Below, in pieces: positions 42,233-50,652 of a stretch of DNA of 64,000 nt. The translations under genes and the position numbers were made by a program. Under the pieces are notes generated by a model. It was not told the DNA's origin, did not search any database, and saw only the letters and a program-made list of their open reading frames with translations. The stretch is from the NCBI GenBank assembly GCA_050486405.1, contig JBJHDF010000004.1, positions 124,001-188,000 of the forward strand. The letters are read 5' to 3'. Numbering within the stretch: position 1 is the first letter of the stretch; every line of letters begins with the position of its first letter. This DNA comes from JBJHDF01 sp050486405. Its GTDB lineage: Bacteria; Pseudomonadota; Gammaproteobacteria; Pseudomonadales; Cellvibrionaceae.

Positions 42233-43447
42233 TTAAGAGACGCGCTGGAACACCAAACAGGCGTTGGTGCCGCCAAAGCCGAAGCTGTTGGACATGACCC
42301 GATTCAGAGTCACTCCGTCGCGCCGCTCCAGCACAATGGGTACGCTGGCCGCTTCCGGGTCCAGCTCTTCGATATTGGCCGAGGCACAGATAAAGTCGTT
42401 TGCCATCATCAGCAGGCAGTAGATGGCCTCCTGGACCCCCGTGGCACCCAGGGAGTGGCCGGCCAGGGACTTGGTGGAGCTGATGGCGGGAATCTTGTCG
42501 CCGAAGGTGGCACGCACCGCCTTGAGCTCGGCCAGATCACCCACAGGCGTGCTGGTGCCGTGGGAGTTGATGTAGTCGACATCGCCTTCCACCGTGGCCA
42601 GCGCCTGCCGCATGCAGCGAATGGCGCCTTCGCCGGAGGGAGCCACCATGTCGTAACCGTCGGAGTTGGCGCCGTAACCCACCACTTCACCGTAGATTTT
42701 TGCACCACGTGCCTTGGCGTGCTCCAGTTCCTCTAGCACCAGACAACCACCGCCACCGGCGATGACAAAGCCGTCGCGGGCCGCGTCATAGGCCCGGGAT
42801 GCCTTGTCCGGCGTCTCGTTGTACTTGGTGGAAAGGGCGCCCATGGCGTCGAACAGGCAGGTCTGGGTCCAGTGTTCCTCTTCACCGCCACCGGCGAAGA
42901 CGATGTCCTGCTTGCCCAGTTGGATCTGCTCCACCGCATTGCCGATACAGTGGGCACTGGTGGCGCAGGCGGAGGAAATGGAATAGTTGATGCCCTTGAT
43001 CTTGAAGGGAGTGGCCAGACAGGCGGAAGTGGTGCTGCCCATGGTTTGGGTCACCCGGTAAGGCCCGATGCGCTTGAGACCGCGCTCGCGCAGTATATCG
43101 GCCGCCTCTACCAGATTATGGGAGGAGGCGCCGCCGGAGCCCATGATGATACCGGTGCGCTCGTTGGAGATCTCCGCCTCGCCCAGCCCGGCGTCCTCAA
43201 TGGCGCGGGCCATGGAAACATAGGCAAAGGCCGCCGCATCGCCCATAAAGCGCAACACCTTGCGGTCGATGACCTCCTGCAGATCCAGATCGATGGAACC
43301 TGCCACATGGCTGCGAAAGCCCAGCTCCTTGTAGACTTCCTGGTACTTGATACCGGAACGCCCGGTACGCAGTGCGTCCAGCACAGTGGCAATATCATTA
43401 CCCAGGCAGGAAACGATCCCCATCCCGGTAACTACAACGCGCTTCAT
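42233..43447 (-). CDS. fabB: 3-oxoacyl-ACP synthase I
   Basis: Condensing enzyme needed for unsaturated fatty acid elongation, 404 residues. Catalytic Cys in YSISSACATSAHCIG, His residues in NSHGTSTPVGD and KSLAGHSLGATG, and the C-terminal NSFGFGGTNACLVF are all present. Downstream of fabA on the same strand with 133 bp between, the usual fabA-fabB pair. Confidence 0.96.
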   Translation of the reverse strand: MKRVVVTGMGIVSCLGNDIATVLDALRTGRSGIKYQEVYKELGFRSHVAGSIDLDLQEVIDRKVLRFMGDAAAFAYVSMARAIEDAGLGEAEISNERTGIIMGSGGASSHNLVEAADILRERGLKRIGPYRVTQTMGSTTSACLATPFKIKGINYSISSACATSAHCIGNAVEQIQLGKQDIVFAGGGEEEHWTQTCLFDAMGALSTKYNETPDKASRAYDAARDGFVIAGGGGCLVLEELEHAKARGAKIYGEVVGYGANSDGYDMVAPSGEGAIRCMRQALATVEGDVDYINSHGTSTPVGDLAELKAVRATFGDKIPAISSTKSLAGHSLGATGVQEAIYCLLMMANDFICASANIEELDPEAASVPIVLERRDGVTLNRVMSNSFGFGGTNACLVFQRVS

Positions 43448-43580
43448 AGGCTACCTCTTGTCTATTGCTCTGAGCCTGTCTGTTGGATCAAGAAAACGGC
43501 AGTCATTATGCCACAGCACTGCCACCCCAGGCGCAGATCGCGTGCTTTCGACAGATGGCTGTCGCATAAGTGCCGCAGTT

Positions 43581-44108
43581 TCAGAAGTTGTCGGTGTTCT
43601 TGAACAGGCCGACCCGCAAGTCCTTAGCGAAATAGATATCCTTGCCATCGACCGACACCCGGCCATCGGCAATACCCATAATCAGCTTGCGCTCGATGAC
43701 CCGTTTCAGGTTGATATGGTAGGTTATCTGCCGGGCCGTAGGCAGTATCTGGCCGGTGAATTTTACCTCGCCACAGCCAAGGGCACGGCCGCGACCGGGG
43801 TTGCCTTTCCAGGCGAGAAAGAAGCCCACCAACTGCCACATGGCGTCCAGACCCAGACAGCCGGGCATCACCGGGTCGCCGGGAAAGTGGCAGTCGAAGA
43901 ACCACAGGTCCGGGGAGATATCCAGCTCGGCGACAATTTCGCCCTTGTTGAACTCACCGCCCTGCTCGCTGATATGGGCCACCCGGTCCAGCATCAACAT
44001 ATTGGGCACCGGCAACTGGGCGTTGCCCGGGCCAAACAGGCGGCCGTGGCCACATTCCAGCAGTTCATCGCGGCTGTAAGTGCTTTTCTTGTCAAAGGCG
44101 GTCATCAA
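43581..44108 (-). CDS. fabA: 3-hydroxydecanoyl-ACP dehydratase/isomerase
   Basis: Introduces the cis double bond at the C10 stage of fatty acid synthesis. 175 residues. The catalytic His is in FDCHFPGDPVMPGCLGLDAMWQ and the Asp in the GLDAMWQ part of the same segment, both conserved. First gene of the fabA-fabB pair. Confidence 0.96.
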   Translation of the reverse strand: MMTAFDKKSTYSRDELLECGHGRLFGPGNAQLPVPNMLMLDRVAHISEQGGEFNKGEIVAELDISPDLWFFDCHFPGDPVMPGCLGLDAMWQLVGFFLAWKGNPGRGRALGCGEVKFTGQILPTARQITYHINLKRVIERKLIMGIADGRVSVDGKDIYFAKDLRVGLFKNTDNF

Positions 44109-44209
44109 TTCGTCTCGGTAGTCTGTCCTTGGTGGCCCCGGTTCCGGGCGCCGGCAAAGGTGGCCATTCTACCCTCTGGCCGGCGCATGTCCAGCACCTA
44201 TGCGCGCTG

Positions 44210-45169
44210 TCAGAAGTCGCGGTTGAGGGAAAACTCGGCCATCTGAGCCATGGCGCGGGTGTATATGTTGTCCGGCAGCGCCTCCAGGGCCTTGAGCGCC
44301 AGATCCACCTGCTCCCGGGCGGCGGCCAGGGTGTAGTCCAGAGCGCCGGTACTGCCGACTATCTCCAGCACCGGCCGCAGCGCCCCCACATCACCGTTGG
44401 TCAGGGCTCCGGCAATCAATGCCCGCTGCTTCTCAGAACCCACCGCCATGGCCCGAATCAGGGGCAGCGTGGGCCGCCCCTCGGCCAGATCATCGCCGGG
44501 ATTCTTGCCCAGCTCCGCCGCCTCGCCCGAGTAGTCCAGGGCGTCGTCCACCAGCTGGAACGCCATGCCCAGATGCCGCCCAAACCGCCTGAGCGCCTCG
44601 CGCTGCCCGGCCGCGCCCGCCAACAGGCCGGCCACCTCGCAGGCGGCAGCGAACAGCACGGCGGTTTTCTTGTCGATCACCGCATAGTAGTCGTCTTCTG
44701 TGACATTGGGATTTTTGGCGTTGACCAGTTGCTGCACCTCGCCTTCGGCAATGAGATTGGTGGTGTCGGACAGCACCGCCATGATCTCCATGTCGCCGAT
44801 CTCCACCATCATCTGGAAGGCCCGGGAGTAGAGAAAGTCACCCACCAGCACACTGGGCGCGTTGCCCCAGCGGGCGTTGGCCGTGGCCCGGCCCCGGCGC
44901 AGGCTGGAGGCATCCACCACATCGTCGTGCAACAGGGTGGCGGTATGGATAAATTCGATAATAGCCGCCAAACTCAGGTGATCCCGCCCGGTGTAATCCA
45001 GCCCCCGGGCGGTAAGCAGCACCATCAAAGGGCGCAACCGCTTGCCACCGGCTTCCACCAGATACTGGCCAATGTTTTCCACCAGTTCCACATCGGACGA
45101 CAGCCGCTGAACAATCAACTGATTGACGGCGACAAAATCATCGGCGACGATCTGGTGGAAGGGCAACAT
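44210..45169 (-). CDS. ispB: Octaprenyl diphosphate synthase
   Basis: Trans-prenyltransferase making the ubiquinone side chain, 319 residues. The first Asp-rich motif is in LLHDDVVDASSLRRG and the second in FQLVDDALDYSG; GGKRLRPLMVLL for substrate binding precedes them. Chain length (octa- or nona-) cannot be read with certainty. Confidence 0.93.
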   Translation of the reverse strand: MLPFHQIVADDFVAVNQLIVQRLSSDVELVENIGQYLVEAGGKRLRPLMVLLTARGLDYTGRDHLSLAAIIEFIHTATLLHDDVVDASSLRRGRATANARWGNAPSVLVGDFLYSRAFQMMVEIGDMEIMAVLSDTTNLIAEGEVQQLVNAKNPNVTEDDYYAVIDKKTAVLFAAACEVAGLLAGAAGQREALRRFGRHLGMAFQLVDDALDYSGEAAELGKNPGDDLAEGRPTLPLIRAMAVGSEKQRALIAGALTNGDVGALRPVLEIVGSTGALDYTLAAAREQVDLALKALEALPDNIYTRAMAQMAEFSLNRDF

Positions 45170-45313
45170 GGCAGGGGTATCCGCGACCGCTAAAAAGGCA
45201 GGCCATCCTAGGCAGCCCGGTGGGGGCTGTCAAGAACCCCGGGGCCTCAGACCGCTCGCCACAGCCGACCAGCCCGCACTTGGCACAACACCAACAATAA
45301 ACAGGGCTCCACT

Positions 45314-45666
45314 ATGACCGACCCCAAAATCCTATTCTGGGCCATCACCGTGGCCCTGGGCGGCTTTCTGTTCGGCTTCGACACTGCCTCATCTCCGGGG
45401 CCGAACAGGCCATACAGCGCCAATGGGGGCTATCCAACGCCCTGGTGGGGCAAATGGTGGCCATGGCCCTCTACGGCACATCGCCGGCAGCCTTTCCCTA
45501 CTTTGCCGGACTGCTCGGCGGCGCCCCTATCTTTGCCTTCTTTGTGCTGATGATGGTGCTGCAACTGCTGTTTGTGCGCTACCTGATGCCGGAGACCAAA
45601 GGGGTATTGCCGGAAGAACTGGAAGAGAAACTCACCGGCCGGTCCCGCCCCGGCGGGCTCCAATGA
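45314..45666 (+). pseudogene. Remnant of MFS sugar porter (internal deletion plus frameshift)
   Basis: Starts as a sugar-porter transporter (ILFWAITVALGGFLFGFDTA), loses one base near 45393 (frame returns as ISGAEQAIQRQWGL), runs to MALYGT and then joins directly to the C-terminal end (SPAAFPYFAGLLGG... FVLMMVLQLLFVRYLMPETKG). About 350 codons of the middle are missing. A bidirectional terminator follows. It is the relic of a transporter beside a live sugar-catabolism operon. Confidence 0.9.
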
Positions 45667-45715
45667 AGAGGTCGAGAAAATCGACCAGTTGCTGGTCTTT
45701 GCCCTAGGTTTCTAT

Positions 45716-45743
45716 AAAAAACCCGGCCGGAGCCGGGTTTTTT
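45716..45743. terminator. Bidirectional intrinsic terminator
   Basis: AAAAAACCCGGC (45716-45727... loop ...45732-45743) GCCGGGTTTTTT is a perfect GC stem with A and T tracts on its flanks, so it can end transcription from both directions: the pseudogene and the convergent MFS gene. Confidence 0.92.
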
Positions 45744-45768
45744 CTGGTCTATCAATGCTTCAGACGGA

Positions 45769-47331
45769 TCACGCCGAACCGGGACCGGACTCGGTGGAAC
45801 CCAGCCGCACGGCACGATAGCCGCCGCGCTTGCTGTCGTAGAAGAACATCAGGGCAAAGAACAGGGCCACGATCAGAGCCACCGGCGCCACCCAGCGGAA
45901 GGCCATGCGGCCGCCGTAGTTGTCAGCGGGTCGCAGCACACTGGTGGCTTCGTCGACCAGTGTCTGCTCCTGCGCCACGCCAGCGGTCTGCAGGGCGCGC
46001 AGGGCGTTGCCCGTGAGGCTGCCGTCCAGTTCACCTCGGGTACGATAATGCTCCAGAGCAGCCGCCGTATGATTGATGGCATTGGCAACATCGGGGCCAC
46101 GGAAACCCAGCTCCGCCAAGGCGTCCAGGTCGCCTGCCACAGCCTCAGCCCGACTTACATAGTGGGGGAAGCGCGCCTCCACCTGCTCCAGAATGGCCAC
46201 AGTGCGCTGCTCGTCCAGGGCATCGGGCATATAGCCGTCAGCCACCCTGCCCATCTGGCCCATTAGGGTACCAGAAGCGGCCATACCAGCGCCGATCATC
46301 AGCACTATGCCCACGGAACCGGCCTTGGGGAAGCGCTCACTCATCAGACCCACCATGGTGGGGAAAAAGAAAGCCACGCCAAAGGCAAAGACGGTGGCGG
46401 CAAAGAGCAGTTTGACCATGCCGGTTTCAAACACGGAGAACAGAATCAGTCCCAGGCCAGTCAACACCGCCGCGCAGAACAGCATGCCGGTAGGCGCCAG
46501 ACGCTCCACAAAGGGCCCGGCGAACAAGCGCAGCACCACCATCCAGCCACTCAACCAGGCGAACACCAGCAGACCGTGCATGCCGGCATTCTGCAGCACG
46601 TCCGGAATCCAGCGCATGGGACCCAACTCCAGAGACAGCGTAACCATCTTGATCAGGATCAGCAGAATCACGATGGGGTGAGTCAGTGTGTAGCGCAGGA
46701 TTTCCGCGACCGGCACACCCGCCTCGGCGGTTTCCGTCTTGGGAAATTTCAACGGCAGGATCATGGCCCCGTAAATCACAATGGGGATGTACATGATGGC
46801 GATATGCGTCGTCCAGTGCACTTGCGCAATGGCCGCCCCGAGCAGGGCCCCCACCACCATGCCGCCTGGGAAAAAGGCGTGAAAGTGATTGAGCTTGACG
46901 GTTTTGCGATCCGGGTAGAGAGCCGCAGTCAATGGGTTGCCCGCCGCCTCGATCAGGCCGTTGCCGATACCCAGGAAGATGGCGCCGGCGGCCAGCACCA
47001 TGGGGCCGGTGGGTGTGCCGGCAAAGGGATAGGCTGCCAGCAACAGGGTCACCCCCACCAGGTGGCCGACAAAAGCGCCGGCCGCAGCCGCACGCAGGCC
47101 GATCTTTTCCAGAAAGGGAGCGACGGCGATCAGCGACAGCGCCATACCCCAGAGGACGGCGCCACCGATAAAGCCGATATGCGCGTTGGTCAAAACAAAC
47201 TCGGTTTTCAACTGCCCCAATACCCCACCGAGCACGGCGAAGGAAAAGGCTGTGGGAAAAAGCGCCAGGCAAATCCCGGCAAATAATCTGAATCGATGAA
47301 CGCCGTTGACGTCCGCAGCTGCAATAGTCAT
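45769..47331 (-). CDS. MFS transporter, sugar-type, with enlarged C-terminal loop
   Basis: A 520-residue major facilitator protein with about 12 helices (for example LFAGICLALFPTAFSFAVLGG and MVLAAGAIFLGIGNGLIEAAGNP). A hydrophilic stretch of about 110 residues (ADGYMPDALDEQRTVAIL onward) separates the penultimate from the last helix, longer than in typical members. ATG 47331 has GAGG upstream. Third gene of a leftward operon with an oxidoreductase and an epimerase, so it probably imports their sugar substrate. Confidence 0.85.
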   Translation of the reverse strand: MTIAAADVNGVHRFRLFAGICLALFPTAFSFAVLGGVLGQLKTEFVLTNAHIGFIGGAVLWGMALSLIAVAPFLEKIGLRAAAAGAFVGHLVGVTLLLAAYPFAGTPTGPMVLAAGAIFLGIGNGLIEAAGNPLTAALYPDRKTVKLNHFHAFFPGGMVVGALLGAAIAQVHWTTHIAIMYIPIVIYGAMILPLKFPKTETAEAGVPVAEILRYTLTHPIVILLILIKMVTLSLELGPMRWIPDVLQNAGMHGLLVFAWLSGWMVVLRLFAGPFVERLAPTGMLFCAAVLTGLGLILFSVFETGMVKLLFAATVFAFGVAFFFPTMVGLMSERFPKAGSVGIVLMIGAGMAASGTLMGQMGRVADGYMPDALDEQRTVAILEQVEARFPHYVSRAEAVAGDLDALAELGFRGPDVANAINHTAAALEHYRTRGELDGSLTGNALRALQTAGVAQEQTLVDEATSVLRPADNYGGRMAFRWVAPVALIVALFFALMFFYDSKRGGYRAVRLGSTESGPGSA

Positions 47332-47386
47332 AAGGTGGTCCTCAGTTTTATTGTTAACCCCCGCCCGAGGTGGGCGGGAGGTATTG

Positions 47387-48532
47387 TTACAAGGGTGTCC
47401 AGCGGCCGTCGGCTTCCGACGAACGCAACACCGCATCGATAAAACGCATGCCCGTAACACCGGTTTCTATACCGGGAATCCAGGGCTCAATGGAGTGTTT
47501 CTCTCCCTTGCGCCTGGCCACCAGTACATCGGCGACATCGGTGTACAAGTTGGCAAAGGCTTCCAGATAACCCTCGGGGTGGCCGAAGGGGATGCGGATG
47601 CCCCGCGCGGTCACCTCGCTGTCGATGATGTCATCGCGGCGGGTAATGCGCTGGTGATGCCCGGCCAGGGGCGTCAGCCACATTTCGTTGGGCTTCTCCT
47701 GCGCCCATTCCAGACCGGCCTTGTCACCGAAAATACGAATACGCAGGCCGTTCTCGCAACCCGGCGCCACCTGGCTGCTCCAGAGCATGCCCTTGGCGCC
47801 GCCTTCGAAACGCAGCATGGCGTGGACATTGTCGTCCACCTGACGGCCCTCGACAAAGGCGGTCAGATCGGCGCTGACCGACTGCAACTGCAAGCCGCTC
47901 ATAAAGCTGGCCAGTTGGAAGGCGTGGGTGCCGATATCACCCAGACAGCCGGCCTTGCCGGAGCGGTTGGGATCGGTGCGCCAGGCCGCCTGTTTGTTGT
48001 CGGCATCGGCCGGCTGGGTCAGCCACTCCTGGGGGTATTCCACCTGCACCAGACGCACCCGGCCCAGTTCGCCGCGCTCGATCAGCTCGCGGCCATAACG
48101 CACCAGTGGGTAACCGCTGTAGTTGTGCGTCAGGGCAAAAAAGGCATCACTGCGGGCGGCAACCTCCCGCAACTCCAGCGCCTCTTCCAGCGTGCGGGTC
48201 ACCGGCTTGTCGCAGATAACGTTGATGCCCGCCTCCAGCGCCGCCTTGGCCACGGGGAAGTGCATATGGTTCGGCGTGACGATGGACACCGCCTCTATAC
48301 CGTCGTCCCGCTGGGATTCAGCCTTGAACATCTCTTCATAGGAGCCGTAGGAGCGCTCCGGCGCTATGTGCAAATCATCGGCCGAAGCCTTGGCGTTTTC
48401 CGGGTTGGAGGACAGGGCCCCGGCCACCAGTTGGTAGCGATCGTCGATGCGGGCAGCAATGCGGTGCACGGCGCCGATAAAGGCGCCACGACCGCCACCC
48501 ACCATACCCAGGCGAATGCGCGGCTCAGCCAT
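47387..48532 (-). CDS. Gfo/Idh/MocA-family oxidoreductase
   Basis: A 381-residue NAD(P)-dependent sugar oxidoreductase. Rossmann motif MVGGGRGAFIGAVHR at the N terminus, VSIVTPNHMHFPVAKAAL, and the family's ICDKPVTRTLEEA with the catalytic Lys. KAGCLGDIGTHAFQL follows with the substrate-binding Asp and His. Start overlaps the epimerase stop by one base (TGATG). Confidence 0.92.
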   Translation of the reverse strand: MAEPRIRLGMVGGGRGAFIGAVHRIAARIDDRYQLVAGALSSNPENAKASADDLHIAPERSYGSYEEMFKAESQRDDGIEAVSIVTPNHMHFPVAKAALEAGINVICDKPVTRTLEEALELREVAARSDAFFALTHNYSGYPLVRYGRELIERGELGRVRLVQVEYPQEWLTQPADADNKQAAWRTDPNRSGKAGCLGDIGTHAFQLASFMSGLQLQSVSADLTAFVEGRQVDDNVHAMLRFEGGAKGMLWSSQVAPGCENGLRIRIFGDKAGLEWAQEKPNEMWLTPLAGHHQRITRRDDIIDSEVTARGIRIPFGHPEGYLEAFANLYTDVADVLVARRKGEKHSIEPWIPGIETGVTGMRFIDAVLRSSEADGRWTPL

Positions 48533-49596
48533 CAGGCACCTCCTTTCAGGCCGAGAATACGGCGGTTGGCTTCGTGGTCGGTTCCACCCGAGGCGAAGTC
48601 GTCAAAGGCCTTCTCGGTAACCCGAATGATGTGTTCGTTGACGAATTTGACGCCCTCCTCGGCACCGGCCTCGGGGTGCTTGAGGCAGCATTCCCATTCG
48701 ATCACCGCCCAACCGTCAAAGTCGTAGGCGGTGAGCTTGGAGAAAATCGCCTTGAAGTCCACCTGACCATCGCCGAGGGAACGGAAGCGACCGGCGCGCT
48801 CCACCCAGCCCTCGTAGCCGCCGTAGACGCCCTGGGCCGCCGTGGGATTGAACTCGGCGTCCTTGACGTGGAACATCTTGATGCGCTCGTGGTAGCGGTC
48901 GATAAACGCCAGATAGTCCAACTGCTGCAACACAAAGTGGCTGGGGTCGTAGAGGATGTGGCAGCGCGGGTGGTTGTCCACCTCCTTCAGGAAACGCTCG
49001 AAGGTGGCGCCGTCGTGCAGATCCTCGCCGGGGTGGATCTCGTAGCAGACGTCCACGCCGACCTTGTCGAAGGCGTCCAGGATGGGCCGCCAGCGCTTGG
49101 CCAGTTCCTTGAAGCCGGCATCCACCAGGCCTGCGGGCCGCTGGGGCCAAGGGTAGACAAAGGGCCAGAGCAGGGCGCCGGAGAAGGTCACATGGGCAGT
49201 CAGGCCCAGGTTTTTGCTGGCCTTGGCCGCCAGCATCAGTTGGTTCACCGCCCACTTCTGCCTGGCGTCGGGGTTCTTGTGCACCTCCGGCGGCGCAAAA
49301 CCGTCGAACATCTCGTCGTAGGCCGGGTGCACGGCCACCAGTTGGCCCTGCAGGTGGGTGGACAGTTCGGTGACCACTAGGCCGTTTTTGGCCAGGGTCG
49401 CCTTCACTTCATCGCAATAGGCCTGGCTCTCGGCGGCCTTTTCCAGGTCAAAGATGCGCTTGTCCCAGGAAGGGATCTGTACGCCCTTGAAACCCAGACC
49501 ACCGGCCCAGGCGGCAATATTCTCCAGGGTGTTAAAAGGGGGATCATCGCTGCAGAACTGCGCCAAAAAGAGCGCAGGGCCTTTCATCGTCTTCAT
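48532..49596 (-). CDS. Sugar phosphate isomerase/epimerase (AP endonuclease-2-like TIM barrel)
   Basis: A 354-residue xylose-isomerase-like TIM-barrel protein. Metal-ligand segments CYEIHPGEDLHDG, HILYDPSHFVLQQLDY, IKMFHVKDAEF and WAVIEWECC carry Glu, Asp and His in the expected order. First gene of the operon with the Gfo/Idh/MocA oxidoreductase and MFS transporter, a set used for uncommon sugars or inositols in marine bacteria. Exact substrate unknown. Confidence 0.9.
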   Translation of the reverse strand: MKTMKGPALFLAQFCSDDPPFNTLENIAAWAGGLGFKGVQIPSWDKRIFDLEKAAESQAYCDEVKATLAKNGLVVTELSTHLQGQLVAVHPAYDEMFDGFAPPEVHKNPDARQKWAVNQLMLAAKASKNLGLTAHVTFSGALLWPFVYPWPQRPAGLVDAGFKELAKRWRPILDAFDKVGVDVCYEIHPGEDLHDGATFERFLKEVDNHPRCHILYDPSHFVLQQLDYLAFIDRYHERIKMFHVKDAEFNPTAAQGVYGGYEGWVERAGRFRSLGDGQVDFKAIFSKLTAYDFDGWAVIEWECCLKHPEAGAEEGVKFVNEHIIRVTEKAFDDFASGGTDHEANRRILGLKGGA

Positions 49597-49797
49597 TTTG
49601 TTCTCCTGTCAGTACTTGGTTTCTGGAAGCGGTCGGACCGTTCCGCCATCAGTACCCGATGGGGTTGGCCGGATTATGGCATTATTCAGCGCAATTCTCT
49701 AACGCCCGGGCGGGAGCGCCGACCAAATTTTTGTAAAGTTATATATAAAAACACTTTTATATAAGGACTGCAAGAAAGGGTAGTCAGAGTAGCGCCA

Positions 49798-50652
49798 TCA
49801 GGGCGGGTCCGGGACATAGCCATACCAGGCACTGCCCGGGGGATCGCCGTACAGACGCTGGCGGATCTTGAAGTGCAGCTGGTTACCCCAGTCGTAGTGC
49901 CAGTAGACAAAGGGATCATTGGTAAAGCCCTGGCTCTGCATGCCGTAGTGCAGCAGCCGACGGTTCTGCAGGCGCGGGTCTTCCGGGGACAACTCCCCGG
50001 CGTCCAACTGCCGCTCGAAATAGTCGTTGGCACTCTCGGGTACCAGGCTTTCAAACTGCGCGCCCATATCCACCTGGCGCCCGGTGACGGTGTCGCGCAG
50101 AGTGATGTCCACGGCACCGCCGTTGCTGTGGGAGGGCCAGGTGCGCGAATCCCGGGGGTCAAAGTGCGTGGGGTCCACCAGGTACTTCAGCGCGTGGCAG
50201 CGCTGCGCCTCCGGACTGGCGCCCGGATACAGGCGACGGGCCTGGGCTCGGTAAAAGGTCCAGAGGCCCCGCTGGCAGTCGATGGAACGATAGCCATCCA
50301 ACACCAGCAATTCCCGCCCATGGGGTGCCAGCAGCCGGTTGACCTGCACCAGCTTCTCCGCCACAGAGCGCCGGATCCAGACGTCCGGCCGGCTGCCCGC
50401 CACCGGGCCGTGGTAGGGCGGGTTGGCGCCATCACGTCGGGCATGGTAGCAGCGACAGGCGACGCCGTAGTCGTCCAGGCGCACCAGAGGCTCCGGATGC
50501 AGCGGGTGGTCCGAAGCCACCGGAATGCCGTGGTAACTGCCGGCGTACTGCGCCCGCTCCACTATGGGAATACGGTAGTTCTTGAGCATACTTGCAGGGT
50601 TGCCCGCCGCCGGTGAAATACCGGCGCCGGGAAACACCCCTGGCCCGGTCAA
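49798..50652 (-). CDS. VanX-like M15 metallopeptidase family protein lacking the catalytic Glu
   Basis: A 284-residue protein of the D-Ala-D-Ala dipeptidase (M15D) family. Zinc ligands appear as His175 and Asp182 in SHSNGGAVD, and a third His252 in VYWHYDWGNQ. The family has Glu three residues before that His (E-x-x-H); here it is Val249, so normal peptidase activity is doubtful. The TTG at 50652 overlaps the stop of the upstream haem-protein gene (TTGA) with AAGG upstream, which implies coupling; an ATG at 50589 is the alternative. Last gene of the hyp-associated leftward run. Confidence 0.8.
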   Translation of the reverse strand: MTGPGVFPGAGISPAAGNPASMLKNYRIPIVERAQYAGSYHGIPVASDHPLHPEPLVRLDDYGVACRCYHARRDGANPPYHGPVAGSRPDVWIRRSVAEKLVQVNRLLAPHGRELLVLDGYRSIDCQRGLWTFYRAQARRLYPGASPEAQRCHALKYLVDPTHFDPRDSRTWPSHSNGGAVDITLRDTVTGRQVDMGAQFESLVPESANDYFERQLDAGELSPEDPRLQNRRLLHYGMQSQGFTNDPFVYWHYDWGNQLHFKIRQRLYGDPPGSAWYGYVPDPP

